Origin: an uncultured Muribaculaceae bacterium
GTDB taxonomy: Bacteria; Bacteroidota; Bacteroidia; Bacteroidales; Muribaculaceae
Length of the DNA stretch: 61,629 nt
Reading direction: 5' to 3'
Assembly (NCBI GenBank): GCA_910586475.1
Contig: CAJUHM010000007.1
Span: forward strand, 1-61,629
Shown: positions 17,648 through 25,979 of the stretch, in pieces
Layout of the letters: each line of letters starts with the position of its first letter
How positions within the stretch are numbered: position 1 is the first letter of the stretch
Program-made: the position numbers and the translations under genes
Notes under the pieces: generated by a model
Told to the model about the DNA's origin: nothing
What the model saw: only the letters and a program-made list of their open reading frames with translations
Databases searched by the model: none

Positions 17648-18442
17648 TCATAATTCGCTTCTGTTCGGAACTGTCGAAAGTTCGCGGCTGATCTCGTCGA
17701 AAAGTTGCGGAGGCGCCACTACGACCGAACGGTTCCGGTCTCTGCGGAACTCTCCCGACTTGCAGCCGGCCTCACTTGCAATGAGCAGACCTGCTGCGAC
17801 ATCCCAGTCGTGGAGATTCATCTCCCAGTAACCTTCCAGAAAACCGGCCGCCGTATAGCAGATGTCGATCGCCGCCGATCCAAGCCGACGAAGGCCGCGG
17901 ATGCGGGGTAGCAGACGCCCGACATTATCGAGATTATTGTCCGCCGTGACATTCTTGTCAACCGGAAATCCCGTTGCAACAACAGCGCGGTCGAGCGTAG
18001 CGATCGACGAACAGCCGATCACGCTGCCGTTTAGCGTCGCGCCACACCCCCTCACCCCGCGGAACATCTCGTCAAGCCGAGGAGCATAGACCACTCCGGC
18101 AACCGTTTCCCCACGGTGTTCAATCCCGATCGAAACCGAGAAAAAAGGAAGACCGCTGCGGAAGTTCGTTGTTCCGTCGAGAGGATCGATGACCCAGCGG
18201 TACTCCGAGTCACCGAAAGACTCGCCCGACTCCTCCGACAGAACCGAATGGGTCGGAAAATGCTCCGATATCATCCTCAGAATGACCTCCTCTGACGCCT
18301 TGTCAGCCTCCGTCACAATATCGCTCTCATTCAGCTTTGTCTCTACATGCAGGTGAGCCGAACGAAAAAAATCCAGTAGCCGTCTGCCGGCCTGACGCGC
18401 CATTTCCTCGGCCGCATCAGCTAAAATATTGTAATCAATCAT
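17648..18442 (-). CDS. Inositol monophosphatase family phosphatase
   Basis: A 264-residue member of the Mg-dependent IMPase/SuhB/CysQ fold. Metal ligands are visible in LSEESGE (near 69-74), VIDPLDGTTNF (84-94) and the C-terminal LHDWDVAAG. Substrates in the family range from inositol phosphate to PAP and NADP; the sequence alone does not decide. The start ATG lies within the end of the Lrp gene (8-base overlap), so the phosphatase is translated from the regulator's transcript. Confidence 0.9.
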   Translation of the reverse strand: MIDYNILADAAEEMARQAGRRLLDFFRSAHLHVETKLNESDIVTEADKASEEVILRMISEHFPTHSVLSEESGESFGDSEYRWVIDPLDGTTNFRSGLPFFSVSIGIEHRGETVAGVVYAPRLDEMFRGVRGCGATLNGSVIGCSSIATLDRAVVATGFPVDKNVTADNNLDNVGRLLPRIRGLRRLGSAAIDICYTAAGFLEGYWEMNLHDWDVAAGLLIASEAGCKSGEFRRDRNRSVVVAPPQLFDEISRELSTVPNRSEL

Positions 18443-18926
18443 CCGATGGGTTCTTAAACACTACTTCATCACAAATCGGCACCGGCCTGCGGAACTCCTC
18501 CCTGAAAGAGATCAGCGTCTCCGTACGTCCGGCCCCAAGCGCCTGCAGACGACCGTGGATTAGCTCCAGAAGATGGACATTGTTGCGCGCATAGAGCTTA
18601 ACCAGCAAGTCATACTTTCCGGTCGTGTAGTGCACTTCGACAACCTCCGGAATCTTCCTCAGCTCCAGCGGCAGACGGTCGAAATCCGACGGATCGCTCA
18701 ATATGAATCCTACGTAAGCACACGTGTCATAACCCATTGCCTCCGGAGCGATAAGCGACTCGAAGCCACGCAACACTCCTGCGGCCGTCAGCTTCTGAAC
18801 ACGCTGATGAATCGCTGCCCCGGACACATTACACTCGCGCGCGATCTCCAGAAACGGACGCCGCGCATTGGCCGACAGCTTTTTAAGTATCTTTCTGTCA
18901 AGATTGTCAAGTTGATATTTCGGCAT
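18435..18926 (-). CDS. Lrp/AsnC family transcriptional regulator
   Basis: Starting at the ATG at 18926 the product has 163 residues: MPKYQLDNLDRKILKKLSAN, then the winged-helix recognition region ARECNVSGAAIHQRVQKL, then an RAM/ligand-binding domain (IPEVVEVHYTTGKYDLLVKL). A longer reading from 19001 adds residues without family support. Lrp-type proteins are octameric regulators responding to amino acids. The only coupled gene is the IMPase-like phosphatase, overlapping by 8 bases. A TAAATTTG -7 element on the minus strand at 19042-19049 probably drives both. Confidence 0.9.
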   Translation of the reverse strand: MPKYQLDNLDRKILKKLSANARRPFLEIARECNVSGAAIHQRVQKLTAAGVLRGFESLIAPEAMGYDTCAYVGFILSDPSDFDRLPLELRKIPEVVEVHYTTGKYDLLVKLYARNNVHLLELIHGRLQALGAGRTETLISFREEFRRPVPICDEVVFKNPSDD

Positions 18927-19440
18927 AACGTTTTCTTTGAGAATTTTCTCCCCACCCGGTCTTCGGCCTACCGACACTTCCGGCTGGTTTAACTTCGGCA
19001 TCCCGGACGCGGTGCGTTCTCTCTATCCGGCATGTCAATGGCAAATTTAGCAATTTTCCCTCAATTCAGAAATGGTTTCAGAAACTAAGATGTTAATTGT
19101 AGGATTTTATGAATGCCGACAGCGTGTCGGAATTTTCGGGCGACTGACACCATTCCCTCCTGAGTGCCGCCGTATGCACACAAAGGGCCACGCCCCCCAA
19201 CCCCAACCGACCGGCCCCAGACACGGCAAAGAGCACCATGACATCCTGTTTTATGCTTTTAATCCGGATGGCCGGCGGTTTGTCAGAACGACTCAGATAC
19301 ACGAGCGGCGACGGGAGCGGACTGCCTCAGGTGACACTGCGCCGCGGACTCATTTAATCTGACTTAAGAACACGAAATTCCGTATTTTTTCGCTACTTTT
19401 GCATTGTAAAATTAATTAAACCTCAAAATCGATCCTACCA
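18927..19440. other. Divergent intergenic region lrp-like / pepT
   Basis: About 510 bases between divergent genes. It holds -7 elements for each side: TAAATTTG on the minus strand (19042-19049) and TACTTTTG on the plus strand (19394-19401). No convincing protein or structured RNA was found in the rest; a 96-codon frame at 19072-19362 has no recognisable features. Confidence 0.5.
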
Positions 19441-20664
19441 ATGACTGTAGTTGACAGATTTCTGCAATATGTCAGATTCGACACTCAGAGTGACGAACTG
19501 ACCAATATGACCCCATCAACACCCGGACAGATGATCTTTGCCCGACATCTCGAAGAAGAACTCCGTGCGATGGGACTCGACAACATCTCTCTCGACGACA
19601 ACGGATACCTAATGGCGACACTGCCCGCCAACACCGACCGGAAGGGAATTCCGACAGTTGGCTTTATTGCCCACCTCGACACATCCCCCGACATGAGCGG
19701 ACGACATGTCTCTCCACGCATCGTCGAAAACTACGATGGTGAGGCGATCACGCTCAACGCCGAAAAAAACATTATCCTCTCCCCCGAGGAATTCCCCGAA
19801 CTTCGCCACTATGTCGGACAGGACCTGATCGTCACCGACGGAAACACTCTTCTCGGCGCCGACGACAAAGCGGGAATCGCCGAAATCATGACAGCCATCG
19901 ACTATCTTAAAAAACATCCCGAGATCGAACACGGCGACATCCGCATCGCATTCAACCCCGACGAAGAAATCGGCAAAGGCGCCCACAAATTCGACGTCGA
20001 AAGATTTGCGGCCGACTGGGCCTACACAATGGACGGCGGTGAAATAGGAGAACTCGAATTTGAAAACTTCAATGCGGCCGTCGCGAAAGTAACCTTCAAG
20101 GGACGAAACGTCCATCCAGGCTACGCCAAACACAAGATGATCAACTCCATCCGCATCGCCAACCAGTTTGCGATTATGCTCCCCAGATGGGAGACTCCCG
20201 AACACACCGAAGGCTATGAAGGATTCTACCACCTGATCTCCATTGAAGGAACTGTCGAACAGACGACTCTGACCTACATCATCCGCGACCACGACCGCGA
20301 CCGCTTCGAACGTCGCAAAAAAGAATTCGAACATCTGACTCGCAAGATCAACCACGAATTCCCCGACGTAGCTTCGCTCGAAATCTCCGACCAGTACTAC
20401 AACATGCGAGAGAAAATCGAACCCGTAAGCCACATTATTGACATTGCCGTCGAAGCCATGAAAGAAGCCGGTGTCGAACCGAAAGTCGTGCCGATCCGCG
20501 GCGGAACAGACGGCGCGCAGCTCTCATTCAAAGGACTCCCCTGTCCCAACATCTTTGCCGGTGGGCTCAACTTCCACGGCCGATTCGAATTCGTGCCCGT
20601 TCCTTCTATGGAAAAGGCGACCGAAGTAATCGTTGAAATCGCCCGTATCATAGCTCAACGCTGA
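19441..20664 (+). CDS. pepT: Peptidase T (tripeptidase)
   Basis: A cytoplasmic di-zinc M20 aminopeptidase releasing the N-terminal residue of tripeptides. The 407-residue product has the first metal site in GFIAHLDTSPDMSG (His78, Asp80), the bridging aspartate in LLGADDKAGIAEIM, the catalytic NPDEEIGKGAHKF and the late metal histidine in GGLNFHGRFEF, plus the PepT signature PIRGGTDGAQLSF. Length matches the family. A TACTTTTG -7 element lies at 19394-19401. The last base of its stop is the first base of miaA. Confidence 0.96.
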   Translation: MTVVDRFLQYVRFDTQSDELTNMTPSTPGQMIFARHLEEELRAMGLDNISLDDNGYLMATLPANTDRKGIPTVGFIAHLDTSPDMSGRHVSPRIVENYDGEAITLNAEKNIILSPEEFPELRHYVGQDLIVTDGNTLLGADDKAGIAEIMTAIDYLKKHPEIEHGDIRIAFNPDEEIGKGAHKFDVERFAADWAYTMDGGEIGELEFENFNAAVAKVTFKGRNVHPGYAKHKMINSIRIANQFAIMLPRWETPEHTEGYEGFYHLISIEGTVEQTTLTYIIRDHDRDRFERRKKEFEHLTRKINHEFPDVASLEISDQYYNMREKIEPVSHIIDIAVEAMKEAGVEPKVVPIRGGTDGAQLSFKGLPCPNIFAGGLNFHGRFEFVPVPSMEKATEVIVEIARIIAQR

Positions 20665-21596
20665 TGCCGACACTGATTGTCATAACCGGGCCTACGGGTT
20701 CTGGCAAGACCGATCTGGCCATTTGCCTTGCCCGCAGGCTCGGTTGTCATATTCTGTCCGCCGACTCCCGCCAGATCTACCGCGGGCTGCCGATCGGCAC
20801 CGCTGCCCCAGACACCTCCCAGCTCCAGTCCGCACCTCACCACTTCATCGGAACTCTCGATCTGACCGACTACTATAGCGCCGCCAACTACGAATCCGAC
20901 GCCCTCCATCTGCTCGGACGTCTGTTCGAAACCGACGAATATGCAATCATGTGCGGAGGATCGATGATGTACATCGACGCCGTCACCCGGGGCATCGACG
21001 ACCTCCCGACAATTTCCGACCCCATACGCAGCCACGCTCTCGCGATCTTCGCCGACGGAGGCATTGAGGCCGTCCGACAGCGACTTCAGGAACTCGATCC
21101 CGACTACTACGAAATCGTCGACCGCAACAACCACAAACGGATGATCCACGCCATCGAGATAACACTCCAGGCCGGAGTGCCATACTCGTCGCTACGCACA
21201 GGAGCAAAAAAAGAACGGCCATTCAGAATCCTAAAATTCGCCATCGACCTGCCTCGCGATGTTCTATTCGACAGAATAAACCGCCGCGTTGACGCAATGA
21301 TACGCGACGGGCTCGAACAAGAAGCTCGCCGCGTCTACCCCATGCGCCATCTCAACTCACTCAACACCGTTGGCTACAAAGAGATGTTTGCCATCTTCGA
21401 CGGCAAAATGGACCGAGAGACCGCAATCGCTCGCATGGCGAAAAACACACGCGTCTACGCAAAAAAACAGCTCACATGGCTCAGACGCGATCCATCCGTC
21501 ATCTGGATCACTCCCGACTCAGCCATCGACACAATATCCGCTGCGCTCGACGGCAATTCCGGCCAGAGGCACTCTGATAACACAACCGCTCAATAG
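20664..21596 (+). CDS. miaA: tRNA dimethylallyltransferase
   Basis: MiaA prenylates A37 of tRNAs reading UNN codons, using DMAPP. The 310-residue product has the P-loop GPTGSGKT (8-15), the substrate loop SADSRQIYRGLPIGTAAP, CGGSMMYIDAVTRGID and a C-terminal RYAKKQLTWLRRD-like segment (RVYAKKQLTWLRRD). The ATG overlaps the pepT stop by one base (TGATG), so the two are translationally coupled. A strong terminator follows 20 bases after the stop. Confidence 0.96.
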   Translation: MPTLIVITGPTGSGKTDLAICLARRLGCHILSADSRQIYRGLPIGTAAPDTSQLQSAPHHFIGTLDLTDYYSAANYESDALHLLGRLFETDEYAIMCGGSMMYIDAVTRGIDDLPTISDPIRSHALAIFADGGIEAVRQRLQELDPDYYEIVDRNNHKRMIHAIEITLQAGVPYSSLRTGAKKERPFRILKFAIDLPRDVLFDRINRRVDAMIRDGLEQEARRVYPMRHLNSLNTVGYKEMFAIFDGKMDRETAIARMAKNTRVYAKKQLTWLRRDPSVIWITPDSAIDTISAALDGNSGQRHSDNTTAQ

Positions 21597-21616
21597 CCCC
21601 TCCCCAACAAAAAAAC

Positions 21617-21670
21617 GAATTCCGCTTTCACCGGCCACGGCATCGCTGCCTGAGCGTGTAAGCGGAATTC
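21617..21670 (+). terminator. Terminator of the pepT-miaA operon
   Basis: GAATTCCGCTT (21617-21627) pairs perfectly with AAGCGGAATTC (21660-21670). The loop itself contains a GGCA/TGCC stem. A TCCCTTTCT tail follows. Confidence 0.7.
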
Positions 21671-22448
21671 TCCCTTTCTAACTAAATATTGTATCACATA
21701 ATCATTGACTCGTTCAATCGGATGCCGAAGCCCGGTTTCCATTCGGACACGGCCCGGAGACAGATTTCTCGATTTGAATTTATCGACTCATTTATCTGCC
21801 TCATTTACAAATTTACAACATCTCCTCAATTTCCGCAATAGCCCCTCAGCCCCGACTTTCCCCTTTGGTTAATATTTCTGACAGGCATTAGCTTCTGTTA
21901 ACACAGCCAAAACCATAACCTCCACTACTTCTTAAGATTAACCCGCAAAAGCGCATCATCCTCCCCCCTCGCGAAAGCGTAGATTAACATTCGGTTTCAA
22001 CTGATTTAACTGACATCTTCCAGTCTGTTCCTTATTTTTCCATCAGAAATTACGGCAAAGCCTCATCGGCCGGCCCGCGAATCAGTCAGCGACAAAACCT
22101 CGATTTCCTAAAAAAATGAATGCCTCAAAACAAACCGCGGCATCAGACCATTCCCCGACTGAAAAAACAGACAAAGGCGCTGTGTCGTAATTAAGGTTTA
22201 CGGCGCAGCTTCTCCTTTTTAGAGCTTTGAGGTTATGATCAGGAAATGGAAGAGAAAGCCGAGGCCATCCGTTGCATCCGTTATCAGGCCTCGTAAACGA
22301 TCAGTTCGGATTCTTTGACAAGACCAAACTAAAGATGGACTTCCTCGCATACTTCGAAAAGAAACGCGAGACATCCAACGCCATCATTCTGAAACAATTA
22401 AAGACCGAGACGACTGCCTTTTTCAGCATTATCTCGGTCTACTATGTC
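21671..22448. other. Gene-poor stretch with a degenerate copy of the 12549 hairpin
   Basis: No convincing gene. At 22173-22213 the left arm AAAGGCGCTGTGTC of the hairpin at 12549 recurs, followed by a similar loop and a decayed right arm (CGGCGCAGCTTCT) and a CCTTTTTAG tail. A 67-codon frame starting at a TTG (22272-22475) reads through MDFLAYFEKKRETSNAI but shows no family; it may be the residue of a mobile-element gene. Confidence 0.4.
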
Positions 22449-22736
22449 CTATCTTTTAGCTCCTTTGCCAAATAATTCTGAATGAGAGACAAGTCGCACC
22501 AAATCAATATCATTAGTAATTTGGTCAATCCAAATTAGCAGAAAATCGCCTTGAATGTGGCATTCCATGCAACCCGCAGAATCACTTGTCAGCATATGCG
22601 GTTTGTAAATTGCTGGAATTGGCAATTCATTTTCCAACAGTCGTAAAACTTCAAGTAATGCCTCTGCTTTCTTCGGGTTATTTCGAATCCTCTTTAAGTC
22701 CTTTTTATATTGAGTCGAGGGACGAAGTTTCTTCAT
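22449..22736 (-). CDS. YafQ-type (RelE superfamily) toxin
   Basis: A 95-residue mRNA interferase-like protein. By comparison with E. coli YafQ the key residues are kept: His in YKPH (47), His in MECH (60), Asp in QGDF (64) and His in VSHSELF (85); the tryptophan after Asp64 is Phe. YafQ cuts mRNA on the ribosome and is held by a DinJ-type antitoxin encoded just upstream. Here the ATG overlaps the end of the antitoxin frame as ATGA, the usual arrangement, but that antitoxin is frameshifted. Whether the toxin is expressed or active is unknown. Confidence 0.85.
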   Translation of the reverse strand: MKKLRPSTQYKKDLKRIRNNPKKAEALLEVLRLLENELPIPAIYKPHMLTSDSAGCMECHIQGDFLLIWIDQITNDIDLVRLVSHSELFGKGAKR

Positions 22737-22985
22737 AATCCCATAGACTTAAACATGGCTTCTGCTGAAGATGTATCAACCGGCGGCACATCACGGAGTT
22801 TTCCGCTACGCGCTTCTTCAATGGCTGCTTTGGTTGTTTCGTTAGGCTCATGCTACGTCAAGCAGCACACACTCGACGAAATTGTTAATGCTGCGATGCT
22901 CTTTCTTGGCCATCTCTTTAAGACGCTCTATCAAATCAACGCTCAGTCGGAACATTGTGGCTTTCTTTTGTACTGCTGCTTCCAT
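22733..22985 (-). pseudogene. RelB/DinJ-type antitoxin, frameshifted
   Basis: From ATG 22985 the frame reads MEAAVQKKATMFRLSVDLIE and NNFVECVLLDVA, then stops at 22848 after 45 residues. The expected remainder, EPNETTKAAIEEARSGKLRD ending AEAMFKSMGL, is present in another frame and ends in the ATGA shared with the toxin start. The 253-base span is one base more than a multiple of three. Family members read DVxYNEPNE at the junction, so loss of five bases (most of the TAC AAT codons) between GCA and GAG would explain it. The surviving N-terminal piece keeps the DNA-binding half and lacks the part that neutralises the toxin. Confidence 0.75.
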
Positions 22986-23004
22986 AGTGCTATCATTTTG
23001 TTTG

Positions 23005-23036
23005 CAAAGATAAAACAAATATATATCACTAACAAA
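23005..23036 (-). promoter_or_regulatory. Promoter of the toxin-antitoxin pair
   Basis: On the minus strand TTTG (23036-23033), 20 bases, then TATCTTTG (23012-23005). The start of transcription would be about a dozen bases before the antitoxin ATG. It is intact although the antitoxin is broken. Confidence 0.55.
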
Positions 23037-23180
23037 TCAATCTCGAAGAGAGTTGCCGACCGTGACTACTGACCACATCGAGATTCATCTTAGGAAAGCG
23101 AATGAACAATCAAAAGTACTACTGTGCTTTAACCTTGTTTGCATCACTAATAAAATTTTAAGACTACCTGTTGGTTGAAT

Positions 23181-23321
23181 TAAATTAGAGAATATCTTAT
23201 CCGCCCAATCTGACGATGATTAACAAAATTGACATATTGCATGAACATCATTGCTGCTATTTTGCCTGCCATGCGGGGGAAAAGACCGCCGGATTGTTTT
23301 GCGTAGTTTCGTATCATCATA
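23181..23321 (-). pseudogene. C-terminal fragment of an IS transposase
   Basis: The short frame reads IRNYAKQSGGLFPRMAGKIA, then AMMFMQYVNFVNHRQIGRIR before the stop. This pattern (NYAK...GLF.R...KIAA....QY.N) resembles the end of IS982-type transposases of Bacteroidota; the rest of the gene is missing. Just upstream on the same strand (about 23318-23385) is another short frame, MNRTRLELYEEIVTDALKSY, which looks like the truncated start of a different small gene. Together they mark a decayed insertion. Confidence 0.5.
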
Positions 23322-23523
23322 AATAACTTTTCAAAGCATCGGTTACGATTTCCTCATATAGTTCAAGTCGGGTTCTGTTCATTTCTTAAATGTGTGGTAA
23401 GATATTATTAAAGAGAATGAACATCAGTCACTTGACCTATTTTGTTTTGCAGTACTTTATCAGAGGACTTGTTTGTTGTCAACGGATTATCTGTAAGATT
23501 AACAAAGTATTATTGTACTAATT

Positions 23524-23637
23524 ATGAAAAACATGAACGTAAAATTTGGATTGTTGTTAGGATGCCTGTTTCCTTTGTGTCTGACAACGCAGGTCACTGA
23601 GAGTGAGCGTCCGAAGGAATTGGGCCAACTGATAATG
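23524..23637 (+). pseudogene. Truncated signal-peptide ORF
   Basis: Begins MKNMNVKFGLLLGCLFPLCL, a plausible export signal, and then runs directly into the inverted repeat at 23638-23681, after which the frame continues to 23745 without recognisable sequence. The most economical reading is the 5' end of a secreted-protein gene cut off by a mobile-element end. It could also be chance. Confidence 0.35.
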
Positions 23638-23681
23638 AACTGCACTCCAAAAGTTTTTTGTCTAACTTTTGGGGTGCAGTT
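23638..23681. repeat. IS-end-like inverted repeat, also a strong terminator
   Basis: AACTGCACTCCAAAAGTT (23638-23655) and AACTTTTGGGGTGCAGTT (23664-23681) pair over 18 bases with one G-T pair around an 8-base loop, followed by CTTTTTG. As RNA it is an excellent terminator. The right arm read outward, GAACTGCACCCCAAAAGTTA, resembles the terminal repeats of IS3-family elements, so it may be two such ends left face to face. Confidence 0.55.
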
Positions 23682-23754
23682 CTTTTTGACACAGCCGCCT
23701 GAAATTGTCTGCCGGACGGCGAGGGTAGATTATCTATATATGTAGCTGTTTCTG

Positions 23755-24309
23755 TCAGGAATTTGTTTTAGCTCCACTATTGCAGGCTGCTTTTTTGCAA
23801 TCCTTCACCATTCGGTCGCCATGTCGCTTGCCGTCATGCTTATGAAACGCTTTCTTTGCAATGCGACCACCATGTCCGTGACCTTTTCCTGCCTTACAGC
23901 CTCTGGACTGAAAATTATTCTCAAGGAACTGCACATACTGCTCGGGAGTCAGAATCGACTTTACCTCTACAAGGAACTGTTTTCTGCTTTCCTTACGCTT
24001 TGCCATCCGGTCCTGACGATCGGCCTGTGCGGAAGCCTTTGCCTTTTCCGATTTTTCCTTTCTCTCTGCCATTCGTTTTTCCTGAAGTGACTTAAGTTTT
24101 TTCTGCTGGTCAGCGCTCAGGCTAAGACCTTCGAAAGGATTGCTCATTGATCCGTTACGTTCTTTTCCACACTTCTGTTTGCCATCTTTGCAGACTCTCT
24201 GACAGGTTCCATCTTTCTTTCCGGTAGTTGAAGTTGAAGTCTGAGCCATTGACGAGAATGAGATTAAAGACATTGCTACGAGTGCGATTCCAAAAATTTT
24301 CTTATTCAT
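23755..24309 (-). CDS. Spy/CpxP-like (LTxxQ) small periplasmic protein
   Basis: A 184-residue exported protein with a signal peptide (MNKKIFGIALVAMSLISFSS). The mature part has two LTxxQ-type motifs, LSADQQKKLKSLQEKRMAER and ILTPEQYVQFLENNF, separated by a highly charged helix rich in Lys, Arg and Glu, as in the Spy/CpxP and Bacteroides DUF4890-like proteins. Such proteins act as periplasmic chaperones or metal/stress sensors. The ends are cysteine- and histidine-rich (CQRVCKDGKQKC near the start; GHGHGGR and HKHDGKRHGDR near the end), suggesting metal binding (inference). It stands alone beside the accessory scar. Confidence 0.65.
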   Translation of the reverse strand: MNKKIFGIALVAMSLISFSSMAQTSTSTTGKKDGTCQRVCKDGKQKCGKERNGSMSNPFEGLSLSADQQKKLKSLQEKRMAERKEKSEKAKASAQADRQDRMAKRKESRKQFLVEVKSILTPEQYVQFLENNFQSRGCKAGKGHGHGGRIAKKAFHKHDGKRHGDRMVKDCKKAACNSGAKTNS

Positions 24310-24494
24310 AAATCGTTATGTTTTTTTTAAGTTAGTTATTATCGTTTTTCGTTCTGTACGGTTCTTTGACAGCGTCAGAGCCCGGGAGTTTAGTCGCCCC
24401 ACCAATCTTAACTATCTTTTAACTACCGGCCGGACAAACACTTAAACTATCCTAAAATAAACCATTCCCGATTAAACCTTTCCGCATAACGAGC

Positions 24495-24530
24495 GTAGGA
24501 GCAGCGCCCTGAATCGGATGCCGCTCCTAC
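24495..24530 (-). terminator. Terminator of the calycin-like protein gene
   Basis: GTAGGAGCAGC (24495-24505) pairs with GCCGCTCCTAC (24520-24530) with one mismatch on the plus strand (a G-U pair on the minus RNA). It lies 44 bases beyond the stop of the 24574-25821 gene. Confidence 0.5.
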
Positions 24531-24573
24531 AATATATTACTTTTTTATGAACACGCCGGAAAACGGCCGATTC

Positions 24574-25821
24574 TTATCTAACAAGAATTTTTTCAGTTTT
24601 CGAACCCTGGCGACGGATATAGAGTCCGGCAGGGAGATTGTCATCATTCATTCTGATGCCCTGAAGATTATAGTATTCAACCGGCATATTTTCATTATCG
24701 GCATCAACTTCAACCGAACCGACTCCTGCAAGAATCTCGCTTTTACCGATCACGACATTGTCAAGCATCCAGCGAAGAGCGGGAGCACTTCCTGCAACCG
24801 GCCACTGCGAATCGGCATTGCGCATCGTCACTGTCGAACCACTCTTCAGCACCCCTGCGGGAACACTCACCTTCTCGTTTATCCATTTGTAAGCCGCACC
24901 GTTTTCAAAATTCCATGCATCAACCGCATATTTATGATCGACACCGTCTGTAGTCACGATCACCACAAGCTCCGTCGGATCCCACTTTCCGGAACCCTGA
25001 CGCATCGAACACCAGTCAAACGAAATCGTAATCTCCTCATCCGACGGAATCTCATTCTTAACAGGCATGACAATTCCGGAATAGTAACCCGTCAGACCGA
25101 ATTTAAGATAATTCGACTGAAGATAAGTCTGGGCTTCTGGCTTGCGTTCAGATTTGCTGGAAGCATGTGTAGCAAGAATCGTGTAGCCCTTGTTGAGCAA
25201 AGCCTGATAAGCCGAGACGCCATCGACTTTCGGAGTAGCCAGCTGAGGAGCATTTGCTTCCGGATTATCCTCCTCTACAGTCGAACCGCACGGCTTGCCG
25301 TTTCCGACTTCCGCCCACGGAGCAATCCACTCGAAATCTTCTTTGAAATACACACCCTCAGGCAGAGGATCTTCGGAAGAACCACCCTCGAGATTACCTT
25401 TGAAAGTAAAATATCCGTTGAGAGTCTGTCCGGCCATGCTTCCGGTTCCGGTGTAGTTAAGCGTCAGCCGGCCGTTGCTCTCCTTCCCCTCCATATCCAT
25501 AGTGATCTTGAGATTATACTGATAGACTCTCCCGATCTGCAGATCCTTACAGCTGCCCGCATACGTGACAACACCGCCGGAAGAGGCTGTCGTCACATTT
25601 TCAAACATCACCGGACCTATTGTTGAGTTTATTCCCATGACATCGGCTTCAAACTCGAGGATAGTCACCGTCGAAGTCCCGTCGCCATTGTCATCGACCG
25701 TCACGACCGCATCCGCCTGAATCAGGTTGCCGAGCATCCCCTGAAGCTGTCCGTTGTAAGTTGCGCCACTGGCAGCAAACGTTGATGCCGCAACTGCTAA
25801 AGATAGTAAAGTTTTTTTCAT
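24574..25821 (-). CDS. Secreted calycin-like protein with C-terminal sorting-like domain
   Basis: A 415-residue exported protein. After the signal peptide (MKKTLLSLAVAASTFAASGA) comes a calycin-like barrel of about 130 residues (YNGQLQGMLGNLIQADAVVT, ending LNGYFTFKGNL), then a linker and a second beta-rich domain containing SFDWCSMRQGSGKWDPTEL and RWMLDNVVIG, probably a carbohydrate-binding-like jelly roll. The C-terminus EYYNLQGIRMNDDNLPAGLY followed by IRRQGSKTEKILVR is the short sorting-like tail common in Muribaculaceae surface proteins. No catalytic motif is seen. A consensus promoter lies upstream (25949-25979) with an inverted repeat at the likely transcription start. Confidence 0.7.
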   Translation of the reverse strand: MKKTLLSLAVAASTFAASGATYNGQLQGMLGNLIQADAVVTVDDNGDGTSTVTILEFEADVMGINSTIGPVMFENVTTASSGGVVTYAGSCKDLQIGRVYQYNLKITMDMEGKESNGRLTLNYTGTGSMAGQTLNGYFTFKGNLEGGSSEDPLPEGVYFKEDFEWIAPWAEVGNGKPCGSTVEEDNPEANAPQLATPKVDGVSAYQALLNKGYTILATHASSKSERKPEAQTYLQSNYLKFGLTGYYSGIVMPVKNEIPSDEEITISFDWCSMRQGSGKWDPTELVVIVTTDGVDHKYAVDAWNFENGAAYKWINEKVSVPAGVLKSGSTVTMRNADSQWPVAGSAPALRWMLDNVVIGKSEILAGVGSVEVDADNENMPVEYYNLQGIRMNDDNLPAGLYIRRQGSKTEKILVR

Positions 25822-25920
25822 GTTAATAGATATTATTTAAGTGATATTGATGAATTGGATTGATTCTCTCTTTGTCGTCTAATAGTCGCAGGAGAGCCAC
25901 AGCAGACATCTCATGCACAA

Positions 25921-25941
25921 ACGAAAGTTACACGCTTTCGT
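25921..25941. promoter_or_regulatory. Inverted repeat at the transcription start of the calycin-like gene
   Basis: ACGAAAG (25921-25927), 7 bases, CTTTCGT (25935-25941). On the minus strand it covers the expected transcription start of the promoter at 25949-25979, a typical operator position. Confidence 0.4.
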
Positions 25942-25948
25942 TTCGCAA

Positions 25949-25979
25949 CAAAATTAATTCCTTATTCTTAATTATCAAA
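25949..25979 (-). promoter_or_regulatory. Promoter of the calycin-like protein gene
   Basis: Minus strand TTTG (25979-25976), 19 bases, TAATTTTG (25956-25949): full match to the Bacteroidota consensus. The leader would be about 120 bases. Confidence 0.6.

Noticed and set aside
19072..19362. 96-codon plus-strand frame between the lrp-like gene and pepT
   Set aside because: No family motif or signal peptide, with composition unlike the neighbours; it overlaps the promoter region of the lrp-like gene.
22272..22475. 67-codon frame starting with TTG
   Set aside because: No recognisable domain and non-ATG start in a scarred region; kept only as a remark in the region entry.
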